64,000 nt of DNA, from positions 248,001 through 312,000 of the forward strand of contig CAVQWT010000004.1 in the NCBI GenBank assembly GCA_963717705.1, read 5' to 3'. The notes beneath the pieces are model-generated. The model saw nothing but the letters and a program-made list of their open reading frames with translations, was not told where the DNA came from and searched no databases. This DNA is from CAVQWT01 sp963717705 (GTDB taxonomy: Bacteria > Pseudomonadota > Gammaproteobacteria > Burkholderiales > Casimicrobiaceae). Made by a program: the position numbers and the translations under genes. Within the stretch, counting starts at the first letter, position 1. Every line of letters starts with the position of its first letter. Below, in pieces: positions 38,109-45,881 of the stretch.

Positions 38109-39094
38109 GCGCCGCCGGGCCGGCAGCGCTCCCGCGCGGGCCGGTGATGCTCGACGTCGCGGGCCTCGAGCTGACCGAGGACGACCGCCGGCGGCTGGTC
38201 CATCCGCTGGTCGGGGGCGTCATCCTGTTCGCACGCAACTTTGCCGCACCGGCGCAGCTTGCCGAGCTGACCCGGGCGATTCGCGGGCTGCGTTCGCCGC
38301 ACCTTCTGATCGCCGTCGATCACGAGGGCGGGCGGGTCCAGCGTTTCCGCGACGGCTTCACCGCCATCCCGGCGATGCGGACGCTCGGCGCGCACTGGGA
38401 TCGCGACGTGCCGGCCGCGGCGGGAGAGGCGCTCCGGCTGGGGTGGACGATGGCGCGCGAGCTGCGCGCGCACGGCGTGGACTTCAGCTTCACGCCGGTG
38501 CTCGACCTCGACTACGGCTCGAGCACGGTCATCGGCGACCGCGCGTTCCATCGCAATCCCAACGCGGCCGCGCACCTCGCGGTGGCGTTGCATGCAGGGC
38601 TCCGGGCCGGCGGGATGCCGGCCGTCGGCAAGCATTTTCCCGGACACGGCCACGTGGCGGCGGATTCGCACGTCGCGGTGCCGGTCGACGAGCGCACGCT
38701 GGCGGCGATCTCCGCCGACGACCTGGTGCCCTTCGCGGCGATGGCCGCGCACGGGCTGGAGGCGGTGATGCCGGCGCACGTCATCTATCCGGCGGTCGAC
38801 GCGCTGCCGGCCGGGTACTCGCGGATCTGGCTGCAGGACATCCTGCGCGGGCGCCTCGGCTTCGACGGGATGATCTTCAGCGACGACCTCGGCATGGCCG
38901 GCGCCCACACCGCCGGCGACATGACCGCGCGCGCCGATGCGGCCCTCGCGGCGGGCTGCGACATGGTGCTCGTCTGCAACGACCCTGCCGCGGCCGATGA
39001 CCTGCTGGCGCGCTGGGGGGGCGGGGCAGGCCCCGATTTCGCGCGACGCGCAGCGGCGATGGAAGGTCGCGCGACGGGACCCTGCCCGGTCTGA
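38105..39094 (+). CDS. nagZ: Beta-N-acetylhexosaminidase NagZ
   Basis: Cytoplasmic glycoside hydrolase family 3 enzyme that trims GlcNAc from muropeptides during wall recycling. The 329-residue protein has KHFPGHGHVAADSH near 176-189 and the nucleophile Asp260 in FSDDLGM. The C-terminus is a little shorter and more Gly-rich than in E. coli. It is the last gene of the plus-strand housekeeping run and converges on the IclR gene 10 bp away. Confidence 0.93.
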   Translation: MSAAGPAALPRGPVMLDVAGLELTEDDRRRLVHPLVGGVILFARNFAAPAQLAELTRAIRGLRSPHLLIAVDHEGGRVQRFRDGFTAIPAMRTLGAHWDRDVPAAAGEALRLGWTMARELRAHGVDFSFTPVLDLDYGSSTVIGDRAFHRNPNAAAHLAVALHAGLRAGGMPAVGKHFPGHGHVAADSHVAVPVDERTLAAISADDLVPFAAMAAHGLEAVMPAHVIYPAVDALPAGYSRIWLQDILRGRLGFDGMIFSDDLGMAGAHTAGDMTARADAALAAGCDMVLVCNDPAAADDLLARWGGGAGPDFARRAAAMEGRATGPCPV

Positions 39095-39104
39095 GCGGTG
39101 CCGG

Positions 39105-39938
39105 TCAGCAGGGGTGCGGCCAGCGGCCGCCTAGGTGCCGCGTCAGTTCCTCCGCGGTGTGGGCGACGATCGGGCCCAGCGTCCGGATTCGTTCGTCGGG
39201 CAGGCGCGACGACGGGCCCGCCAGCGAGATCGCGCCGAGCGTTTCCGCATGCTCGTCGTAGACGGGTGCGGCGACGCAGCGGGTCCCGAGCGCGTGCTCC
39301 TCGTCGTCGAACGACCAGCCGCGCTGGCGGATGACGCGGATCGACGACCACATCGTTTCCGGCGCCGTGATGGTGTTGGCCGTGATCCGCGGCAGCCCCT
39401 TGACCTTGAGGATGGCGTCGATCTGCGCGTCGGGCAGCGACGCGAAGATCGCCTTGCCGACCCCCGAGGCGTGCAACGGCACGCGGCTGCCGAGCTTGAC
39501 GATCGTCCGCATCATCTCGCGGCACTGCACCTGGTCGACGAAAACCGCCTCGGTGCCGTCGAGAATGCCGAGATTCGCGGTCTCGCCGGACTGTTCCATC
39601 AGCCGTCGCATGTAGGGATGGCTCTGCGCGACGAAATCGCGGTTGGCGAGGAAGCTCGAGCCGACGGCGAAGGCCTGCAGGCCGATGTACCAGAGCCCGA
39701 GATCGCCGGCCTGGAAGACGTAGCCCATCTTTTCCAGGGTCGCGAGCAGCCGGTGCGTCGTCGACGCCGGCAGCGAGACCCGCTGGCCCACGTCGGTCAG
39801 CGTCAGGCCGCCTTCGGCGCGAGCCAGCGCTTCGAGGATCGACAGCCCTCGCGTAAGGCTCTGGACCTGCCCGGTCACCGCACCGGGCTTGGACGGCGTG
39901 CGACCGCGGCGCGGCGGCGGGGTGAAGCGATGGGGCAT
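39105..39938 (-). CDS. IclR-family transcriptional regulator
   Basis: A regulator of 277 residues with an N-terminal winged HTH (LTLTDVGQRVSLPASTTHRLLATLEKMGYV at about 44-75) and a C-terminal IclR ligand domain (about 90-265). The ligand domain is marked by LHASGVGKAIFA and LGAISLAGPSSRL. The ATG giving MPHRFTPPPRR is chosen over upstream frames because homology begins after it. It lies 163 bp downstream of the MBL-fold gene on the same strand, at the end of the phosphonate/C1 array. The target is unknown; the IclR family often controls carboxylate or aromatic catabolism. Confidence 0.9.
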   Translation of the reverse strand: MPHRFTPPPRRGRTPSKPGAVTGQVQSLTRGLSILEALARAEGGLTLTDVGQRVSLPASTTHRLLATLEKMGYVFQAGDLGLWYIGLQAFAVGSSFLANRDFVAQSHPYMRRLMEQSGETANLGILDGTEAVFVDQVQCREMMRTIVKLGSRVPLHASGVGKAIFASLPDAQIDAILKVKGLPRITANTITAPETMWSSIRVIRQRGWSFDDEEHALGTRCVAAPVYDEHAETLGAISLAGPSSRLPDERIRTLGPIVAHTAEELTRHLGGRWPHPC

Positions 39939-39985
39939 GGCGGCGAATCCGGGGCGAAAACGTTGATCAGACCATACCCCACGCA

Positions 39986-40002
39986 TTTCCGCCAGATGGA
40001 AA
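39986..40002. promoter_or_regulatory. Candidate IclR-type inverted repeat
   Basis: TTTCC (39986-39990), a 7-bp spacer and GGAAA (39998-40002) lie about 50 bp before the iclR ATG in the gap between the MBL-fold gene and iclR. IclR-family operators are short inverted repeats of this general form, so autoregulation is possible. The short arms make chance occurrence likely. Confidence 0.25.
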
Positions 40003-40004
40003 CC

Positions 40005-40018
40005 ACCCCCATTGGGGT
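40005..40018 (-). terminator. Weak hairpin downstream of the MBL-fold gene
   Basis: ACCCC and GGGGT pair around a CATT loop, about 85 nt after the MBL-fold gene stop. There is no T-run, so it is at most a weak or Rho-assisted end of the long minus-strand transcript. Confidence 0.2.
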
Positions 40019-40101
40019 CAGGTCGAATTTTGGGCGCGCTCCCCGATGGGTCTGCCGACGGACATCCGCCCAGCCCAACCCCGAGCGTGGCATCGATGGC
40101 G

Positions 40102-41253
40102 CTACCGGACCATCGGCCGAGTGGATGACGCCTGCCGATTCGATGGGGGCACCGGCGCGTTGGCTGCCGTCGTCGCGCCACGGATCGTTGCCGGCGCAAA
40201 CCTGCGTGTCTCGCCGTGCCGCCACACCTCGAACGCCTCCGGCGGCAGGCCGGCGGCCGCGACCGCCTCCCGCAGCTTCGCCGGGGGCTCGTCGAGCGGC
40301 TCGTCGGTCAGCGCGAATGTTCCCCAGTGGACGCCGAGCGACGTCTTCGCGCCAAGGTCGCGATGGATCTGCACCGCTTCGGGTGGATCGACGTGCTGCG
40401 CGGCCATGAACCAGCGCGGCGCATAGGACCCCACGGGAATGAGCGCCAGATCGAAGCCGCCGAACCGCCGACCGATGTCGGCGAAGTCGCGGGAATATCC
40501 GGTATCCCCGGTGTAGATGAAGCGGAACCCCGGCGCCTCGACCACGAAGCCGCCCCAAAGCGTCTCGTTGCGGTCCCACCAGCTGCGCGCGCTCCAGTGC
40601 TGCGCCGGCACGAAGTGCACGGCGAGCCCGCCGTCATCGACGCGATCCCACCAATCCATCGTCGCGTGCACCGGCAGGTCGCGTGCCTTGAACCAGGCGT
40701 CGACGCCCAGCGGCACGTAGAAGCGCGGGGGACCGCCCGGCTGGGCCGCGAGCCCGCGCACGCTGTCCTCGTCCAGATGGTCGTAGTGATTGTGCGACAG
40801 CAGCACGACGTCGATGTGCGGCAGGTCGCCCAGCGCGATCGCTGGCGGCACCCAGCGCTGCGGTCCGGCGAACGACACCGGCGACGCACGGTCGCCGAAC
40901 ACCGGATCGGTAAGGATGTTGACGCCGGCAACCTGGATCAGCGCGGTGGCGTGGCCGATCCAGGTCACCGTCGCCGCGGTGCGGTTCGCGCGCAGCCATT
41001 CGACGTCAGGACGGTCCAGCGGGAAGGTCCATCCGCCCGGCGGCACCTGCGGCACCCCCTGCGTCCAGCGTTCCCACTGCCACTGCCAGAAGCCCTGCGG
41101 CGGCGCGTGGGGATGGTTGTTGCGAAACCCCTGCGGCGTGTGGTGCGGCTTGGCGGGATCGTAGTGGACGTTGGCCGCGGGGCCGTCGAGGGCCCACGTC
41201 GCCACACCCGCCATGACGAGCGCGGCCGCAACGGCCGGCAGCAGGCGCTTCAC
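40102..41253 (-). CDS. Metallo-beta-lactamase-fold hydrolase, NAPE-PLD/UlaG-like
   Basis: A metal-dependent hydrolase of 383 residues, similar to N-acyl-phosphatidylethanolamine phospholipase D-like proteins. The metal motif HNHYDH is at 154-159. Further ligand regions are AQHWS, GDTGYSRDF and GVHWGTF. An N-terminal hydrophobic segment (about 3-21) suggests a signal peptide or membrane anchor, so it may act in the periplasm. It lies 3 nt after the formate dehydrogenase alpha gene, so the two are almost certainly co-transcribed, yet no link between the reactions is known. The substrate (phospholipid, phosphonolipid or lactone) cannot be told. Confidence 0.82.
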   Translation of the reverse strand: MKRLLPAVAAALVMAGVATWALDGPAANVHYDPAKPHHTPQGFRNNHPHAPPQGFWQWQWERWTQGVPQVPPGGWTFPLDRPDVEWLRANRTAATVTWIGHATALIQVAGVNILTDPVFGDRASPVSFAGPQRWVPPAIALGDLPHIDVVLLSHNHYDHLDEDSVRGLAAQPGGPPRFYVPLGVDAWFKARDLPVHATMDWWDRVDDGGLAVHFVPAQHWSARSWWDRNETLWGGFVVEAPGFRFIYTGDTGYSRDFADIGRRFGGFDLALIPVGSYAPRWFMAAQHVDPPEAVQIHRDLGAKTSLGVHWGTFALTDEPLDEPPAKLREAVAAAGLPPEAFEVWRHGETRRFAPATIRGATTAANAPVPPSNRQASSTRPMVR

Positions 41254-41256
41254 GCG

Positions 41257-44034
41257 TCAGCCCGCGCGAACGCGGGCGGCGCAGAACTTGAATCCGGGTA
41301 TCTTGCCGTAAGGGTCGAGCGCAGCATGGGTCAGCAGATTGGCGGCGGCCTCGACGAAGCAGAAGGGAACGAACACGGCTCCGGACGGCACGGCCGGATC
41401 GGCGCGGACCGGCAGCCGGATCGATCCACGCCGCGTTTCGACCACGACCAGCGCGCCCGGTTCCACGCCCAGCGCCGCGATCGCGGCCGGCGCGAGCGAA
41501 GCCGCCGCGATCGGCTCGAGCGCGTCGAGCACGCTCGCCCGCCGCGTCATCGCACCGGTGTGCCAGTGCTCGAGCTCGCGCCCGGTGATCAGCACCAGCG
41601 GATACTCGCCGTCGGGCGCCTCGACCGACGGCAGCCGGGTGACCGGCACGAAGCGGCCGCGGCCGTCGGGCGTCGGGAAGCGATCGCGGAAGACGATCGG
41701 CTCGCCGGGATCGGTGTCGTGGCGGCAGGGATAAGTCGCCGCTCCGTCGCGCTGCAGGCGGGCCCACGAAACGCCGGCGGCCGACGGCATCGCCCGGCGC
41801 ATTTCCTCGTGAACCGCCTCGACCCCGTGCTCGGGCCCGGGGTACCGCCAGTCGAGACCGAGTCGCGCCGCGATCTGCTGCACGATCCACAGGTCGGCCC
41901 GCGCGTCTGGCGGCGCATCCAGCACCCGTCGCGCGAGCTGGACGGTGCGGTCGGTATTGGTGAAGCTGCCGGTCTTCTCGAAGAACGACGTCGCCGGCAG
42001 GATCACGTCGGCGTAGCCGGCGGTCTCGGTGGGGAACAGGTCCTGCACGACGAGGTGCTCGAGCTTCGCCAACGCCGCCCGGGCATGCGCGGCGTCGGGG
42101 TCGGACATCGCCGGGTTCTCGCCCATGATGACCATGCCGCGGATCGTGCCGGCGTGGATCGCCTCGGTGATCTCGACCACGGTGAGGCCTGGGGCGACGG
42201 GCAGCGAAGCGTTCCAGAACCGCTCGAACCACGCCAGGCTGTCGGCGGCGGTGGCGCGCTGGTAGTCGGGCAGGAACATCGGAATCAGCCCGGCGTCCGA
42301 CGCGCCCTGGACGTTGTTCTGCCCGCGCAGCGGATGCAGCCCCGTGCCGGGGCGGCCGATCTGCCCCGTCGCCAGCGCCATCGCGATCAGGCAGCGCGCG
42401 TTGTCGGTGCCGTGCGTGTGCTGCGAGATGCCCATGCCCCACAGGATCATCGCCGCGCCGGCGGTCGCGTAGCGCCGCGCGACGTCGCGCAGCACCGCGG
42501 GGTCGATGCCGCACACCGGTGCCATCGCCTCCGGCGTGGCTGCGGCGACGCTCGCCCGCAGCGCGTCGAACGCGAGCGTTCGCGCGGCGACGAACGCGGG
42601 ATCGGCGAGCCCCTCGTGCACGATCACGTGCAGCAGCGCCTGCAGCAGCGCGACGTCGGAATCGGGCTCGAAGGCGAGCCAGGTCCGCGCATGCCGCGCG
42701 AGATCGACGCGGCGCGGGTCGGCGACGACCAGGTCGGCGCCGCGGCGGACGGCGTTCTTGATCCAGGTCGCGGCGACCGGATGGTTGGCCGTCGGGTTGG
42801 CGCCGATGACCAGGATGAAGTCGGCGCGTGCGACGTCGCGGACCGGGTTCGACACTGCAGCCGAACCGATGCCCTCCAGCAGCGCCGCGACGCTCGACGC
42901 ATGGCACAGCCGCGTGCAGTGGTCGACGTTGTGCGTGCGCAGGCCGGTCCGCACCAGCTTCTGGAAGAGATACGCCTCCTCGTTGCTGCCCTTGGCCGAG
43001 CCGAAGCCCGCGAGGGCGCCGCCGCCGTGCGCCTCGCGCAGGCGCAGCAGACCCGCGGCGGCGCGGTCGAGCGCCTCGTCCCAGGTCGCCTCGCGGAACA
43101 CCTCGCCGAACCGGTCCGGCGGCAGCAGGGACGCCGTCTTCGCCATGCCCTCGCGGCGCACCAGCGGCCGCGTCAGCCGCTGTGGGTGCGAGCCGTAGTC
43201 GAAGCCGTAGCGGCCCTTGACGCACAGCCGCGACGCGTTGGCGGGGCCCGGCAGTCCTTCGGCGTACGCGATGCGCTCGCCGCGGACGTGCCACCGCACC
43301 TGGCAGCCGACCCCGCAGTACGGGCACAGCGAATCGGTGCTGCGGTCGGGCGCGACGCGCGCGGCGCCGTGCGCGGGGGCGAGCGCGCCGGTCGGGCAGG
43401 CCTGCACGCATTCGCCGCAGGCCACGCAGGAGCTCTCGCCCAGCGGATCTCCGGCATCGAAGACGATACGGGCGAGGTGGCCGCGGCCGGCGATGCCGAT
43501 GACGTCGTTGCCCTGCTCCTCGCGGCACGCACGAACGCAGCGCCCGCACTGGATGCAGGCCGACAGGTCGACGGTGATCGCCGGGTGGCTGCGGTCGACC
43601 GCCGGGGCGGCGCGCGCAGCGAAGCGCGAGCGCGTCACCCCCAGCGCACGCGCCCAGTGCGCCAGCTCGGCGTCATGCCGCAGCGGCGCGTCGACGGCAT
43701 CGGCACCGGTCGCCGCGACCAGCAGCTCGATCACCGTCCGCTGCGCCCGCCGGACTCGCGGTGTGGCGGTGCGGACCTCCATTCCAGTGGCCGGCGTGCG
43801 GCAGCAGGAGGCCGCCAGCACGCGCTCGCCGCCGATCTCGACGACACAGGCGCGGCAGTTGCCGTCGGGCCGGTAGCCGTCCCGGTGGCAGAGATGGGGC
43901 AGCGCGACGCCGTGACGGGCGGCGGCCGCGAGGATCGTCTCTCCGGGGCGCGCGTCGACGGCCCGGCCGTCGAGCGAGAAGCCGACGCCGGGTGCGCCTG
44001 CCGGAGGCGCCCCGGGCACCGTCCGCTCGCTCAT
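41257..44034 (-). CDS. fdsA: NAD-dependent formate dehydrogenase, alpha (Mo/W-pterin) subunit
   Basis: Oxidises formate to CO2 at a molybdenum or tungsten bis-pterin centre. The 925-residue protein has an N-terminal NuoG-like [2Fe-2S] domain (Cys49, Cys60, Cys63, Cys77). Two ferredoxin-type [4Fe-4S] sets follow (CIQCGRCVRAC at 160-170, CVACGECVQAC at 203-213), then the proximal cluster CPYCGVGC at 237-244 with Cys271, and the large pterin domain. The metal ligand is probably Cys377 in HCTRLCHAS, the place of the active-site Cys of cysteine-type FDHs, so it is not a selenoprotein. ATGA overlap with the beta subunit shows coupling. The maturation chaperone FdhD/FdsC is not encoded in the window. 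Confidence 0.93.
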   Translation of the reverse strand: MSERTVPGAPPAGAPGVGFSLDGRAVDARPGETILAAAARHGVALPHLCHRDGYRPDGNCRACVVEIGGERVLAASCCRTPATGMEVRTATPRVRRAQRTVIELLVAATGADAVDAPLRHDAELAHWARALGVTRSRFAARAAPAVDRSHPAITVDLSACIQCGRCVRACREEQGNDVIGIAGRGHLARIVFDAGDPLGESSCVACGECVQACPTGALAPAHGAARVAPDRSTDSLCPYCGVGCQVRWHVRGERIAYAEGLPGPANASRLCVKGRYGFDYGSHPQRLTRPLVRREGMAKTASLLPPDRFGEVFREATWDEALDRAAAGLLRLREAHGGGALAGFGSAKGSNEEAYLFQKLVRTGLRTHNVDHCTRLCHASSVAALLEGIGSAAVSNPVRDVARADFILVIGANPTANHPVAATWIKNAVRRGADLVVADPRRVDLARHARTWLAFEPDSDVALLQALLHVIVHEGLADPAFVAARTLAFDALRASVAAATPEAMAPVCGIDPAVLRDVARRYATAGAAMILWGMGISQHTHGTDNARCLIAMALATGQIGRPGTGLHPLRGQNNVQGASDAGLIPMFLPDYQRATAADSLAWFERFWNASLPVAPGLTVVEITEAIHAGTIRGMVIMGENPAMSDPDAAHARAALAKLEHLVVQDLFPTETAGYADVILPATSFFEKTGSFTNTDRTVQLARRVLDAPPDARADLWIVQQIAARLGLDWRYPGPEHGVEAVHEEMRRAMPSAAGVSWARLQRDGAATYPCRHDTDPGEPIVFRDRFPTPDGRGRFVPVTRLPSVEAPDGEYPLVLITGRELEHWHTGAMTRRASVLDALEPIAAASLAPAAIAALGVEPGALVVVETRRGSIRLPVRADPAVPSGAVFVPFCFVEAAANLLTHAALDPYGKIPGFKFCAARVRAG

Positions 44035-45761
44035 CGCCCGTCTCCAGCCGCGGGTTGCAGCTCGTGCGCGAACCAGCGCAGCACGGAGAGCACCGGGTTC
44101 GGCGCCGCCTGGCCGAGGCCGCAGATCGACGCGTCGGCCATCGCCGCGCACAGTTCCTCGAGCAGCGCGCGGTCCCATCGTGGCGCGGCCATCAGCGCGT
44201 GCGCGGCCTGCGTGCCCTCGCGACAGGGCGTGCACTGGCCGCAGGACTCGTCGCGGAAGAACGCCATCACGTTGCGCGCGGCGTCCACCGCACGGTCGTG
44301 CTGCGACAGCACGATCAGCGCGGCAGAGCCGATCAGCGCGCCGTGCCCGGCCAGCGTGTCGAAGTCGAGCGGCTCGTCGGCCAGCGCCGCCGGGAGGATG
44401 CCGCCGGAGGCGCCCCCGGGGAGAAACGCGTACAGCGCGTGGCCGTCGGCCATGCCCCCCGCGAACTCGTCGATCAACTCGCGCGCCGTGATGCCCATGG
44501 GGGCGACGTACACGCCGGGCCGCCGGACCCGCCCGGAGACCGAGAACGCCCGCGCGCCGTGGCGGCCGCGGCGGCCCTTCGCCGCGTACCAGTCCGCGCC
44601 GTGCTCGAGGATCGCGCGCACCCAGAACAGCGTCTCGACGTTCTGCTGCAGCGTCGGTCGACCGAACAGTCCGCGCTGCGCGACGTACGGCGGGCGCAGC
44701 CGCGGGTAGCCGCGCCGGCCCTCGATCGATTCGATCAGCGCCGACTCCTCGCCGCAGATGTAGGCACCGGCGCCGCGGCGGAGATGGATAGGCGGCAGCG
44801 CGATGCCCGCGGGCGGCGCGGCGGCAAGGCGCGCGAGCTCGTGCTCGAGCATCGCGCGGCAGCCGGCGTACTCGTCGCGCAGGTAGACGTAGATCGACGC
44901 CGCGTCGACCGCCCAGGCGGCGATAAGCGCGCCCTCGATGAAGCGGTGCGGGTCGAGCTCGAGGCAGCGCCGGTCCTTGAACGTTCCGGGCTCGCCTTCG
45001 TCGATGTTGACGACGACGTGACGCGGTCCGGGCTCGCTGCGGACGGCTCGCCACTTGCGGCCGGTCGGAAATCCTGCGCCGCCGAGGCCGCGCAGCCGCG
45101 CATCGTCGAGGTTGGCGATGGTTGCCGCGGCGTCGCGGTCGCCGCGGCGGCACGCCTCGTACAGGCCGTAGCCTCCGGCCGCGCGATACGCATCGTAGTC
45201 GATCGGCCGCGGCACCACTGCGCCGAAGTCGCGGTCCGCGACGGCGCGCCGGATCGTCTCGACGCTGGCGTGCGCGATGGCGTGCGCGCCGCAGAGCGCG
45301 GCCGGCGCGCCGTCGCAGCGGCCGAGGCACGATGCGCCGACGACGCGGACGCCGGGTCCGAGGGCCGCGGCCGCCTGCGCGGCGAGTGCGGCGCCGCCGG
45401 CGAGCGCACAGGACAGCGACGTGCAGACGCGGACCGTCAGCGCGGCAGGCGGCGACTCGCCTTCGCGGACGACGTCGAAGTGGTGGTAGAAGCTCGCGAC
45501 CTCGTGGACCTCGACCGGCGCCAGCCGCAGCAGGTCGGCCAGCGCCGTGAGGTGCGCGACGGGCAGGTGGCCGAGCGCGTCCTGCAGCCGGTGCAGGTGC
45601 TCGATCAGCTGGTCGCGCGCGAGCGGCAGCCCGGCGATCAGCCGCAGGACGTCGGCGCGGGCCGCGGGGTCGACCGGCCGGCCGCGTGGATGCGCGCGGA
45701 ACCGGATCGGCACCGCGCCTGGAGCCGCGGCGGAATCGGGGGCGGGGGGCAGGGCGCTCAC
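44031..45761 (-). CDS. NAD-dependent formate dehydrogenase, fused gamma-beta (NuoE-NuoF-like) subunit
   Basis: Carries electrons from the alpha subunit to NAD. The 576-residue protein fuses a NuoE-like domain ([2Fe-2S] ligands Cys113, Cys118, Cys145, Cys149) to a NuoF-like domain. The NuoF part has the FMN/NAD motifs GLGGAGFPTGRKW and CGEESALIES, and the [4Fe-4S] motif SCGQCTPCREG. In fdsGBA operons these are two genes, so this fused form resembles the two-subunit FDH1 of Methylobacterium. The GTG at 45761 is preferred; a TTG at 45821 would add 20 residues. A promoter-like sequence lies immediately upstream. Confidence 0.9.
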   Translation of the reverse strand: MSALPPAPDSAAAPGAVPIRFRAHPRGRPVDPAARADVLRLIAGLPLARDQLIEHLHRLQDALGHLPVAHLTALADLLRLAPVEVHEVASFYHHFDVVREGESPPAALTVRVCTSLSCALAGGAALAAQAAAALGPGVRVVGASCLGRCDGAPAALCGAHAIAHASVETIRRAVADRDFGAVVPRPIDYDAYRAAGGYGLYEACRRGDRDAAATIANLDDARLRGLGGAGFPTGRKWRAVRSEPGPRHVVVNIDEGEPGTFKDRRCLELDPHRFIEGALIAAWAVDAASIYVYLRDEYAGCRAMLEHELARLAAAPPAGIALPPIHLRRGAGAYICGEESALIESIEGRRGYPRLRPPYVAQRGLFGRPTLQQNVETLFWVRAILEHGADWYAAKGRRGRHGARAFSVSGRVRRPGVYVAPMGITARELIDEFAGGMADGHALYAFLPGGASGGILPAALADEPLDFDTLAGHGALIGSAALIVLSQHDRAVDAARNVMAFFRDESCGQCTPCREGTQAAHALMAAPRWDRALLEELCAAMADASICGLGQAAPNPVLSVLRWFAHELQPAAGDGR

Positions 45762-45767
45762 GGGGCG

Positions 45768-45796
45768 ATTATCGCGGGTTGCCGCTCGCGGGCCAA
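45768..45796 (-). promoter_or_regulatory. Possible promoter giving a near-leaderless formate dehydrogenase transcript
   Basis: On the minus strand TTGGCC (45791-45796), a 17-bp spacer and GATAAT (45768-45773) are followed 6 nt later by the GTG of the beta subunit. A transcript from here would have almost no leader. It lies in the 120-bp gap after the methylglycine dehydrogenase-like gene, so the FDH genes may have their own start in addition to read-through. Confidence 0.35.
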
Positions 45797-45881
45797 TGCG
45801 TCCCCGGGGCGGCCGCGGCAAGGCCCGCGACGCCGATCGCGCCGGTGCACGAGCGCCAGCGGGCGGGGGGCGGGCGCACGG

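Noticed and set aside
41257..44034. Complex I NuoG or assimilatory nitrate reductase
   Set aside because: Although the N-terminus is NuoG-like, the full pterin domain, the LCH cysteine and the fused NuoE-NuoF partner identify a formate dehydrogenase; no other nuo or nas genes are present.
40216..44709. A 1497-codon open frame on the plus strand opposite the MBL-fold and formate dehydrogenase genes
   Set aside because: It is an antisense shadow produced by extreme GC content and third-position bias. Its translation is low-complexity Arg/Ala/Val/His-rich with no domain, whereas the minus strand encodes intact conserved enzymes.
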